Shown here one piece after another: positions 31,272 through 38,987 of a stretch of DNA of 64,000 nt. The notes below the pieces were generated by a model. It was given only the letters and a program-made list of their open reading frames with translations. It had not been told where the DNA came from and ran no database searches. Source of the stretch: Polynucleobacter sp. 30F-ANTBAC (GTDB taxonomy: Bacteria; Pseudomonadota; Gammaproteobacteria; Burkholderiales; Burkholderiaceae); NCBI RefSeq assembly GCF_018882385.1, contig NZ_JACVON010000002.1:372001-436000 (forward strand), written 5' to 3'. Within the stretch, counting starts at the first letter, position 1, and each line of letters opens with the position of its first letter. The position numbers were made by a program, and so were the translations under genes.

Positions 31272-31290
31272 GCGTTACTTAAAGTAACGG
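31272..31290. repeat. Palindromic repeat GCGTTACTTAAAGTAAC, copy 1
   Basis: GTTACTT-A-AAGTAAC is an inverted repeat with 7-bp arms. The same 17-mer recurs at 34436-34452, and a shorter relative (ATTACCTAAAGTAAT) lies near 46595. It sits just past the tRNA terminator at the left edge of the first cargo block. It may be a protein-binding or recombination site; the function is unknown. Confidence 0.5.
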
Positions 31291-31425
31291 TTGATGCTCT
31301 CGCGACCAGCAGATTTAGTAATAGATCATATTAATTTTTTTATTAAGCAATTTAATTACCTAAAAATAGCTTAGTGAGCAAAAATAGTAATTAATCCCAG
31401 CTAAACTATCTAAAAGCGAGAAGCG

Positions 31426-31455
31426 TTGACACTTCCTCATATTAACGGGCATAGT
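31426..31455 (+). promoter_or_regulatory. Probable promoter of the first cargo operon
   Basis: A consensus -35 TTGACA at 31426-31431, then CATAGT at 31450-31455 after an 18-bp spacer. It lies about 50 bp before the ATG at 31508. The rest of 31291-31425 is AT-rich with no other feature seen. Confidence 0.5.
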
Positions 31456-31507
31456 GATAATAATTTTTAGAAATAAATTCTCATAACAGGTCTCGGCGAA
31501 TCATCAC

Positions 31508-32401
31508 ATGACAATAAAAATTCTAGTTGAAAAAAGAGGGCATGCAAATTGTGATTCTCTTCCATTGAGATTTGGTTATCATTTTTCAGATGATGTTGTG
31601 CTCGAGCTTGTTCAAGAAAAATTGATTAAGCCCGACGAAAAATATAAAGATAGATTTATTTATGAGGCAAAAATAAAACTCCCGAGTTCTGAAAACTTAA
31701 TGCATGGCTATTTCGTGGTTGTAGACAACGGTAAGGCGCAGAGTACGCTCGTTACAGCATGGAGAAATGATGATCGTGATACAGAATATACGCTCTCTGA
31801 AGTTATCCGAGCGTTAAGGAAAGATGGCAAGTTAACGCCCCAAGATTTAGTGAAATATCACCCTCTTTATCTTAGAGGTGAAATTAAAAAGCATTCAGAT
31901 GTTGTTGAGCTCTTGGCAAAGAAGATGAGTCAAGCAGAAATAGAATCTATCAAGATTATGGTAGACCAAATTGAAGAAAATGCAGCAAAAATTATTGCTG
32001 AAAAAAATAAGATTCAAGAAGAGTTAGCTACTGCATTAGAAATGAATAATGTTTTAGAGAAGAAGCTAGAGCTTGAATCTGCAGAAAAAGAAAGATATCA
32101 AAAGGAATTAGCCCTGGCGCAAAGTCAAGGCAAGACAGCTACTTTGTCTTTGCCAGATACTTTAGTTGATGTGAAAGAGCATCAAGATTACTTTGGTTCC
32201 GACTGCACAATATTGATAATGGGTGATGGATCTACGAAGCACATGAAATTAGCTACTTGGGATCCAACCTATTCTGTGACGAATAAAGCCTTGGAATTAA
32301 AGGGAAGAAGGGTTAGGACCACTTGCTGGGATCCAATAGGACAAGAAGGGCGTTGGTCTAGTAAGGGGTATTTCAATGGCATATATGCCATTGAGGAATG
32401 A
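31508..32401 (+). CDS. Unknown coiled-coil cargo protein (297 aa)
   Basis: Not recognised. Residues 1-135 form a mixed alpha/beta domain (FGYHFSDDVVLELVQEKL, MHGYFVVVDNGK). Residues about 140-215 are Glu/Lys-rich and predicted coiled coil. The last 80 residues form a compact domain with repeated Trp-Asp turns (LATWDPTYSVTN, RTTCWDPIGQEGRWSSKGYF), perhaps a small beta barrel. There is no signal peptide, membrane segment or nuclease motif. It lies in a 1.7-kb islet bounded by 85-bp direct repeats and is followed closely by the next gene, so they are probably an operon. Confidence 0.75.
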   Translation: MTIKILVEKRGHANCDSLPLRFGYHFSDDVVLELVQEKLIKPDEKYKDRFIYEAKIKLPSSENLMHGYFVVVDNGKAQSTLVTAWRNDDRDTEYTLSEVIRALRKDGKLTPQDLVKYHPLYLRGEIKKHSDVVELLAKKMSQAEIESIKIMVDQIEENAAKIIAEKNKIQEELATALEMNNVLEKKLELESAEKERYQKELALAQSQGKTATLSLPDTLVDVKEHQDYFGSDCTILIMGDGSTKHMKLATWDPTYSVTNKALELKGRRVRTTCWDPIGQEGRWSSKGYFNGIYAIEE

Positions 32402-32417
32402 TTGCAAAGGGGCTAAA

Positions 32418-32786
32418 GTGAGCGTATGTACATCTGATGTAAAGATAATAATTTTAGGAACTAAAAAATCGTTGGTTTTAGACCAAGATGAAGAATTTGA
32501 AGTGTCTTTTAAAAAAGGAGAGCCTTTTGGAAAAGATATTCAAAATGTGGCTGATCTCATAGAGAATGCTAGAAATACAGCATATCGAAATGGGGATATG
32601 CTTAAGTCCATTCTTGTTGACGGCAAGGATATTATCGAATCCACAATATTTGATCTGCTACTTGATAATGGTTTTTCAGTAGAAGATGCGTGCATTGAGA
32701 TTAGTTCCTTGCCCGAGTTTGCTAATGCTGACCCATCTGATTTATATGACTTAGTTCAATTAATTGCCTCAAAAAATAGGGATTAA
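32418..32786 (+). CDS. Unknown small acidic cargo protein (122 aa)
   Basis: Not recognised. The start is probably GTG 32418, preceded by AAAGGGG; the reading frame is open upstream and overlaps the previous gene but lacks a ribosome binding site there. The protein is acidic, with an N-terminal beta-rich segment (VKIIILGTKKSLVLDQDEEF) and a helical C-terminal half. It is the second gene of the islet's operon and the only partner of the coiled-coil protein. A two-protein defence or addiction module is possible but unsupported by any motif. Confidence 0.65.
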   Translation: MSVCTSDVKIIILGTKKSLVLDQDEEFEVSFKKGEPFGKDIQNVADLIENARNTAYRNGDMLKSILVDGKDIIESTIFDLLLDNGFSVEDACIEISSLPEFANADPSDLYDLVQLIASKNRD

Positions 32787-32864
32787 TTGTGTCTTTTTAA
32801 ACAACAGTCTAGGGCTAAGGTCAGATATTCTGGGCAAGTGTTGCGTAGTAAATAGTGCCAAATT

Positions 32865-32949
32865 TGGTGAAGGCATAGTCCAGGGAGTTGTGAAAGCAAC
32901 ACAAACCGGAATCCTTTGGTCCGCGGTTCAAGTCCGCGAGGGCCCACCA
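32865..32949 (+). repeat. Attachment-type repeat: 3' part of intron plus tRNA 3' exon
   Basis: These 85 bases are identical to 31146-31230. They comprise 45 bp of the group I intron (3' strand of P8, P7 3' strand, P9, omega G) and the whole 40-nt 3' exon with CCA. Upstream of 32865 the similarity stops. The two copies flank the two-gene islet as perfect direct repeats. The remnant has no 5' exon and cannot splice. Confidence 0.93.
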
Positions 32950-32958
32950 AAAATGAAA

Positions 32959-32986
32959 ATACCAACTTTCGGGTTGGTATTTTTTT
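32959..32986 (+). terminator. Terminator following the second tRNA 3' end
   Basis: Stem ATACCAAC / GTTGGTAT, loop TTTCGG, then six T. The hairpin differs in sequence from the one after the complete tRNA, so it came with this junction. It also serves the upstream cargo genes. Confidence 0.85.
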
Positions 32987-33058
32987 GTCCAAAAACCTTA
33001 CGTCGCAAGTAAAAATCATGCATGATTAAGGTTGGTTATAAAAAATATTGAGATTTAT

Positions 33059-34150
33059 ATGAAGAGCGCACAAACACCCTACGAGCAACTAGTTGAGGCA
33101 TGGAATGGCTTCTTGGAACATATTAAGGTTAATCGCCCAAATGAGATAAGAATCGGTCAATTTGGATATTCTGATATTGAGGTATCTGAAATTGAGTTGC
33201 CTTGGAGTTCATGGAAGCTTGTTATTGATTCTCAGGATAAAAGCATCGATATTGTTTACGAAAAGCAGGTTGTAACTCTTTTAAACGCAATGAGGGATGC
33301 GTTAAATAATTCAAAAAATAATGGGGTCAATTGGTTTCTTAATTCATCTGGATTTCTGAATCTATCTAGAGAGTTATCTCAACTAGCTTTTGTATTAATA
33401 CCTGCAATGAGGCGTGATTTAGGTGAGTTCACCAAATTTAATATTCCATCTAGCACCTTGGCTGCATCTGAAATTGAAGCTATAAGAAAAGAAGTAGACA
33501 GCTCATTTGAAAGTATTTCTAATGGGGCGGCCAAAGTTGAAGATTTTGCATCTCATGTTAATGATGCAAAAAAAGAAATTTCCGATGCAACCAAGAATCT
33601 GCAAGAAGCAAATTTAAAGATTAAAAAAGCGACTGCAGATCTAAATAAACAAGGATTGTCTGAGGCATTTGCCGATGCGGTTAAACAATTTACCAAGGAG
33701 AGATTACTCTTTGGGGCTGGTTTTTTGATAGCCGTTATAGGCCTTGTTTGTGTCGGCATCAAAAATGCTCAAGCATTCCAAACTATGGGTCATGATTGGG
33801 GTGCATTATCAGGGCTCGCTATTGCTGCACCACTAGTTTGGTTGGGTTGGTTTTGTGCTCGTCAAATGGGTATGTTGACCAAACTTCAACAAGATTATGA
33901 ATATAAGAAAGCTACAGCCTTAGCGTTTGAAGCGCATAAAAAGGAAATTGTTGAATCCGATGGCGCTGATTTGGAATTGTCTAAAAAATTACTCGAAACA
34001 GTTATTAAGAATTTTGGGGACAACCCTGTTCGAGTAATTCAGAATTCAAAATCTGATCATGGGCATCCTTTGGAAGAATTCTTTTCCAAACTAACGGATC
34101 AGAAATTTATTGATCAGCTTATTAAAGCTTTAACTCAATTAAAAAATTGA
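33059..34150 (+). CDS. Unknown membrane protein with coiled coil (363 aa)
   Basis: Not recognised. The N-terminal 150 residues are soluble-looking. Residues about 150-205 are a long heptad-rich helix (EVDSSFESISNGAAKVEDFA and on). Two membrane helices follow (FGAGFLIAVIGLVCVGI and LSGLAIAAPLVWLGWFC), then a cytoplasmic helical C-terminus. This soluble-coil-hairpin layout occurs in some defence effectors, but no named family is evident. The ATG at 33059 gives MKSAQTPYEQL; a TTG nine codons earlier is possible. It is the first gene after the second tRNA repeat. Confidence 0.7.
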   Translation: MKSAQTPYEQLVEAWNGFLEHIKVNRPNEIRIGQFGYSDIEVSEIELPWSSWKLVIDSQDKSIDIVYEKQVVTLLNAMRDALNNSKNNGVNWFLNSSGFLNLSRELSQLAFVLIPAMRRDLGEFTKFNIPSSTLAASEIEAIRKEVDSSFESISNGAAKVEDFASHVNDAKKEISDATKNLQEANLKIKKATADLNKQGLSEAFADAVKQFTKERLLFGAGFLIAVIGLVCVGIKNAQAFQTMGHDWGALSGLAIAAPLVWLGWFCARQMGMLTKLQQDYEYKKATALAFEAHKKEIVESDGADLELSKKLLETVIKNFGDNPVRVIQNSKSDHGHPLEEFFSKLTDQKFIDQLIKALTQLKN

Positions 34151-34446
34151 ATACGAAAGTATGGTTTATTTTTTTAGATTTTATGGAGAGCAGATATTCT
34201 GAACTGCTTAAAGACGATACTAAAAACTTAGCTCTCGAGATTGAATCTGCAATTTTTAGAGATTGTTTTTGCGGGACCACGGGTTTATCAGGCTGGACGT
34301 TTTGAGCAGAAAGAAATACCCACAAGCGCAAATATAGTGCCAGTGATAGATGGGGTGATGAATTTAGATTTTGTAGCTCATTCTCATTTTTGAGCCAATT
34401 GTTAGAAATGAAGTTTCAAGAGGTCAGTAAATTAAGCGTTACTTAA
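34147..34446 (+). pseudogene. Small open frame broken by one in-frame TGA
   Basis: From a possible TTG at 34147 (or ATG at 34183) a frame reads to TGA at 34303, and then stays open in the same frame to TAA at 34444. The two parts would make about 98 residues if the TGA were a sense codon (for example a former TGG). The first part ends FCGTTGLSGWTF and the second begins AERNTHKRKYSASDRWGDEF. No family is recognised. Spurious coding is possible; apart from this and the repeat at 34436, nothing else is seen in this 364-bp gap. Confidence 0.3.
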
Positions 34447-34454
34447 AGTAACAG
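34436..34454. repeat. Palindromic repeat GCGTTACTTAAAGTAAC, copy 2
   Basis: The same 17-mer as at 31272, about 60 bp before the next gene. Bases outside the repeat are not conserved beyond about two positions on either side. Confidence 0.5.
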
Positions 34455-34514
34455 TCACCCCGCAAACTCCGCAGTAATTCATCTAATCAGATTGTTCTAA
34501 CCTAAACTGACACA

Positions 34515-35135
34515 ATGGAAGCCAATAAAACGCAGGAGCAAACCCTTCAAGGATCCAGAGATCTGCATACGTGGCTCTTTAGGCAATTAGATGGAGTGCC
34601 GCTACCTAAAACTAGAAGATTCTTACTAGCAATCTCAGCCTTTGATGTGGTTCTAGACTATTTCACTGGCATTACGGCCTCAATTGAAAAGCGGGCATAT
34701 GGATCTGCTTTTGCTTTAGTGCGATCAATCTTTGAGGTATTTGTTAGGGCTGTGTGGTTAAAAGATTGTGCTTCTGATACGGAATTAGCTGCGTTTGAGC
34801 GAGATGAATACGCTAGGAATTTTGATTTAATTCTTTCAAAAGTTGAAAAACTAGATGCTTTTAAGAGTGGAACTCTGTCAGATTTAAAAAACCAAGCTTG
34901 GGCAGCTATGAATAGCTATACCCACGGAGGTATTCATCAGATTGCTAGAAGGGTTAAAGGTAATGCTATTGATCCAAACTACCTGGATGAAGAGATCATT
35001 GAGGTTTTAAGAATGGGGCAGATGTTTGCATTATTGGCTTTCATTCAGATAGTTCAGGTATCTGGCAGAATGGATCTAGAGCAAAGTGCAATTCAAAAGC
35101 TATATGAGATGAAATTGTTTGTAAAAGCCAAATAA
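34515..35135 (+). CDS. DUF6988-like helical protein
   Basis: A 206-residue, mostly helical protein. The segment YGSAFALVRSIFEVFVRAVWL followed by SYTHGGIHQIARR resembles the DUF6988/DUF5677 group of HEPN-like proteins often seen near restriction systems. No catalytic R-x4-6-H motif is clear. The function is unknown. It is followed 11 bp later by the next unknown gene, so the two are likely co-transcribed. Confidence 0.6.
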   Translation: MEANKTQEQTLQGSRDLHTWLFRQLDGVPLPKTRRFLLAISAFDVVLDYFTGITASIEKRAYGSAFALVRSIFEVFVRAVWLKDCASDTELAAFERDEYARNFDLILSKVEKLDAFKSGTLSDLKNQAWAAMNSYTHGGIHQIARRVKGNAIDPNYLDEEIIEVLRMGQMFALLAFIQIVQVSGRMDLEQSAIQKLYEMKLFVKAK

Positions 35136-35146
35136 GAATTTTTAGA

Positions 35147-35650
35147 ATGATCAACGAAACTCAAAAAAAATCCCTTTACGGGAAATACCTGGCTATATTT
35201 AATGCTCACAAGAGTGATCCCAACTTTTTTACTTTGCCACAGTCAAATACTGAGCTAACAACAGTAATGGGGGGTAGGCATTGGTCTTGGCATGTAATTG
35301 GTATTACTAAAGCTGCTCTAGAGATTTATAAGGAGTGTGGATTTAGATATAAATCCAAGCAGGGATTAACAAGAGCCCATATTAAGCCTCGAATAGAAAC
35401 TAGTAAAAAACTACTTAGTCCTGATAATCCTGTTTCCCAAGAAGAATTTTTTGAAATATGGCTTGAGGCTGATAAGACCATAATTTGTGGCCCTGGTGAA
35501 AATAAAGACGGATTTGTGCCTGAATATATACCGCTATTAAATGATGATTACAGCCTATTTAAAAGCCACACAATTGGATGGAAGGAGTCTGTTCATATTG
35601 AAGGTAAGCTTTTGCAGGATTTGTATCAAAAGTATTGCGTATCCAGTTAA
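35147..35650 (+). CDS. Unknown protein (167 aa)
   Basis: Not recognised. A soluble, mixed protein with conserved-looking clusters GGRHWSWHVIG, LTRAHIKPR and IICGPGENKD. Several His and Asp residues could form a metal site but no known nuclease motif is met. The ATG at 35147 lies 11 bp after the DUF6988-like stop. A 258-bp gap follows, containing only a small AGCTCAA/TTGAGCT hairpin near 35700 and AT-rich sequence before hsdM. Confidence 0.6.
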   Translation: MINETQKKSLYGKYLAIFNAHKSDPNFFTLPQSNTELTTVMGGRHWSWHVIGITKAALEIYKECGFRYKSKQGLTRAHIKPRIETSKKLLSPDNPVSQEEFFEIWLEADKTIICGPGENKDGFVPEYIPLLNDDYSLFKSHTIGWKESVHIEGKLLQDLYQKYCVSS

Positions 35651-35908
35651 GGTCAATAATTTAAGTAAAGTTTAAAAATTTCCCTAAATACTAGTTGAGC
35701 TCAAGATTTGAGCTTATGACGGAAGGTTGCTGTCTGCGTGAGACCATCAGAAAAGAAAATGGGTACCTTAGGGTAGCTATTTTTTGAATTAATTAAAGTT
35801 ATGTTTATGAGAATTAATAGTTTCTTCTTAAAGTGTAATGAATTACTATAACCAGTTAGTATTTTGGTTAATTTTGTAAAGTATGGTGATTTTAAGAAAG
35901 CAATTTAA

Positions 35909-37681
35909 ATGACTGATTCAGGCAATATTTCAGCAACAGTTAGCCAATTAGGTAATGACGCATGGTCTATTGCTGATAGTTTGTGGACTGCCTTGCCTAC
36001 AAAGGGTGATGTTAAAAACACCATCTTGCCATTTATGGTACTCCGCCGTCTAGATTGTGTTCTTGAGCCGTCAAAGCAAAAGGTTTTGGAGGCTGCCCAA
36101 AGGCTTAATCCTGACGCAACCAAAGAGATGCAAGAAAAGCTCTTAGCCAAATCAACTGGTTTGGGTCTTAAGGTATACAACACAGCTCCATTCACAATGC
36201 TTGAGCTTAGAAATCAAGATCCTAAGCACCTTTATAGTAATCTAATTGACTATATCAATGGATTTCCAGAGTTTTTGCAAGACGTTTTTATTAAGCGATT
36301 TGAGCTTCCATTCAAGTTGGCAAAGCTTGAGGAGAAAGACCGCTTGTATAGCGTTTTTGAAAAGATTACGCAGATGGATTTGCATCCAGAAAATATTTCT
36401 AACCTTGAGATGGGCTATCTGTATGAAGAGCTTATCCGTAAGTTTGGTGAGAAAACTGCTGAAGAAGCTGGCTCGCATTACACGCCACGTGAAATCGTTA
36501 CATTAATTGCAAAATTGCTGCTGAATAACGATAGAGAAGCGGTTCAGGGCGAAGGCGTTATTAGAACTTTCTATGACGGTACTTGCGGAACTGGTGGCAT
36601 GCTCTCTGTTGCTGAGATTGAAGCTAAAAACCTGAATCCATCCATGATTGTTGAGCTCTATGGTCAACAGTTAACCGATGATGGCTATGCGGTTTGCGTA
36701 ACCGATATGCTACTTAAGGGCCAAGACCCCTTGCGTATTAAGCTTGGAGATACGCTCAAGAATGACCAGCATTCAGATAAGAAATTCCACTTTTGTATGG
36801 CAAATCCACCATATGGCAATGATTGGAAAGATGCCAAGCTTGCAGTAGAGGCTGAGGCAGAAAAAGGTTTTGCTGGACGGTTTGGTGCAGGTTTACCAAG
36901 AATTAATGATGGACAGCTTTTATTTGTCCAGCATTTCATTAGCAAATTGCGTGATGATGAGATGGGTGGTCGCGCGGGAATTGTTCTTAATGGCTCACCG
37001 CTTTTTACTGGCGGCAGCGGTTCCGGTGAGTCCGATATCCGCAAATGGATTATTGAAAATGACTTGCTTGAAGGAATTATTGGCTTGCCAACCGATATGT
37101 TCTACAACACGGGAATTTCAACCTATATTTGGATTCTCAATAACCGCAAACACGCTGAGCGCGAAGGAAAAATTCGACTCTTAGATGCCTCAGGCCCAGA
37201 ATTTTGGGAGCAAATGCGCAAATCCATGGGTTCTAAGCGTAAGCAATTAAGCTCTGAAACAGTAGACAAAATTGTTGAGCTTTTCTACTCAAATAAACCA
37301 TCTAAATTTATTAAAGATTTTGATGGTGATGATTTTGGATACACAACGATCACTGTCGAGCGACCATTACGAGACAAATTCGGAAATATTGTTTTATCAA
37401 TAAAAGGGAAAACAAAAGGTCAACCTCAAGCGGACCCTAATTTACGAGATACTGAAAACGTACCGTTAAAAGAAGATATACAAGAGTATTTCAAACGTGA
37501 GGTATTGCCTCATGCCCTCGATGCTTGGATTGATGAATCCAAGTCTAAGGTTGGCTATGAAATTCCATTTACACGCCATTTTTATGAATACAAGCCCCCT
37601 CGCTCATTGGCTGAGATTGATGCTGATTTGAAAAAAGTGACTTCTGAAATTCAGGCGCTGTTGAATGAGGTGGCTGAGTGA
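35909..37681 (+). CDS. hsdM: Type I restriction-modification, DNA methyltransferase subunit HsdM
   Basis: A 590-residue N6-adenine methylase. The N-terminal helical domain (LWTALPTKGDVKNTILPFMVLRRLD) is the HsdM_N type. The SAM-binding motif is FYDGTCGTGGML near residue 226 and the catalytic motif IV is NPPYGND near residue 300. Together with HsdS it methylates the host recognition site, and with HsdR it forms the restriction complex. The stop overlaps the hsdS GTG start. Confidence 0.95.
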   Translation: MTDSGNISATVSQLGNDAWSIADSLWTALPTKGDVKNTILPFMVLRRLDCVLEPSKQKVLEAAQRLNPDATKEMQEKLLAKSTGLGLKVYNTAPFTMLELRNQDPKHLYSNLIDYINGFPEFLQDVFIKRFELPFKLAKLEEKDRLYSVFEKITQMDLHPENISNLEMGYLYEELIRKFGEKTAEEAGSHYTPREIVTLIAKLLLNNDREAVQGEGVIRTFYDGTCGTGGMLSVAEIEAKNLNPSMIVELYGQQLTDDGYAVCVTDMLLKGQDPLRIKLGDTLKNDQHSDKKFHFCMANPPYGNDWKDAKLAVEAEAEKGFAGRFGAGLPRINDGQLLFVQHFISKLRDDEMGGRAGIVLNGSPLFTGGSGSGESDIRKWIIENDLLEGIIGLPTDMFYNTGISTYIWILNNRKHAEREGKIRLLDASGPEFWEQMRKSMGSKRKQLSSETVDKIVELFYSNKPSKFIKDFDGDDFGYTTITVERPLRDKFGNIVLSIKGKTKGQPQADPNLRDTENVPLKEDIQEYFKREVLPHALDAWIDESKSKVGYEIPFTRHFYEYKPPRSLAEIDADLKKVTSEIQALLNEVAE

Positions 37682-38985
37682 AGTATTCACCCTATAAGAA
37701 CTATAAAAATAGTGGCATTGAATGGATTGGCAATATTCCATCCGAATGGATTGATTACAGACTTAAGAATATTGCGAATGTTATAGCCGGGCAATCTCCT
37801 CATTCTTCGGATGTTAATCAGGAAGGGCTTGGCATTCCTTTTCTTCAGGGGTGCGCTGAATTTGGATTCAAAACACCAAACCCACTAAATTGGTGTTCTT
37901 CAGAGGTTAAATCTTCGCGAAAAGGAGATTGGTTAATCTCGGTAAGAGCTCCTGTTGGGGAGATGAATTTTTCTGACCAATCATATGGCATAGGCAGAGG
38001 GGTTGCTGCCATTAGACCCATAGTTGATAAAACTCACCCTGGCTTTTTAGGTTATTTCTTAAAAAATTCGATTGATTATTTAAATTCAGTTTCTACTGGT
38101 TCTACTTTCAAAGCCGTAAGCGCAGATGACATCTCTACAATAAAAGTTTATCTACCCTCAATTCAGAATCAAGGTCAAATAGCCGATTTCCTAGACCGCG
38201 AAATAGCAAAGATTAATGAACTGATTCAAAATCAGGAAAAGCTGATTGAGCATTTAGAGGAAAGCAAGCAGGCCACTATTTCTGAACTTTCAACAAAGGG
38301 AACATCGGGGGCGACATTAAAGAACTCAAACGATATTTTTCTGGGGCACATTCCAAATTTATGGGGTATTAGTAAACTTAAATTTTTCGCAGAAAAAGTT
38401 AGTAGCGGCAAGACACCTTCAGGTGGTGGAAGTGTGTACGTCAGCTCTGGAGTTATGTTTTTACGAAGTCAGAATATTTATGATGACGGGCTACGTTTGG
38501 ATGATGTGGTTTATATAAGTAAAGAGATTGACAAAGATCTTTCTTCTTCAAGAGTATCTCCAAATGATGTACTTTTGAATATTACCGGTGCATCTATTGG
38601 TAGAACCTGCATTGTTCCAAAAAACTTTAGCGCTGCAAATGTTAATCAGCATGTTTGCATTATCAGAGTGCCGGAAAAATCTCTATTAAGTCCAGCATAT
38701 CTTTCAATGTTGCTTAAAGCTTCATTTTCCAAAAAATATTTTGATTACATTCAAAATGGCTCTGGAAGAGAGGGTTTAAATTTCGAGCAGATTCGCAATC
38801 TTACAATTCCTGTACCCCCTTTGCATGAGCAAGAAAAAATTGTTTGTGCAATTTCTAAGAAACTTGAAAAAATTGATATCTTGGTCAAGGCTGCCTATGC
38901 CTCAATATCACTTCTGAAAGAGCGCCGCTCAAGTCTAATTTCAGCAGCTGTTACTGGAAAAATTAATGTAAGAGGGCTGGCATAA
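37678..38985 (+). CDS. hsdS: Type I restriction-modification, specificity subunit HsdS
   Basis: A 435-residue protein with two target-recognition domains. Each begins with a conserved G-x-IP-x-x-W block (WIGNIPSEWIDYRLKNIA; LGHIPNLWGISKLKFFA) and ends in a helical spacer (QGQIADFLDREIAKINELI; LHEQEKIVCAISKKLEKID). It should recognise a bipartite sequence that cannot be predicted here. GTG start in a GTGA overlap with hsdM. Confidence 0.93.
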   Translation: MKYSPYKNYKNSGIEWIGNIPSEWIDYRLKNIANVIAGQSPHSSDVNQEGLGIPFLQGCAEFGFKTPNPLNWCSSEVKSSRKGDWLISVRAPVGEMNFSDQSYGIGRGVAAIRPIVDKTHPGFLGYFLKNSIDYLNSVSTGSTFKAVSADDISTIKVYLPSIQNQGQIADFLDREIAKINELIQNQEKLIEHLEESKQATISELSTKGTSGATLKNSNDIFLGHIPNLWGISKLKFFAEKVSSGKTPSGGGSVYVSSGVMFLRSQNIYDDGLRLDDVVYISKEIDKDLSSSRVSPNDVLLNITGASIGRTCIVPKNFSAANVNQHVCIIRVPEKSLLSPAYLSMLLKASFSKKYFDYIQNGSGREGLNFEQIRNLTIPVPPLHEQEKIVCAISKKLEKIDILVKAAYASISLLKERRSSLISAAVTGKINVRGLA

Positions 38986-38987
38986 AA

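Noticed and set aside
34303-34305. TGA as a selenocysteine codon, given selD in the window
   Set aside because: No CxxU/UxxC redox context, no obvious SECIS-like hairpin next to the codon, no selA/selB in view, and no recognised protein family. A nonsense mutation or chance frame is simpler.
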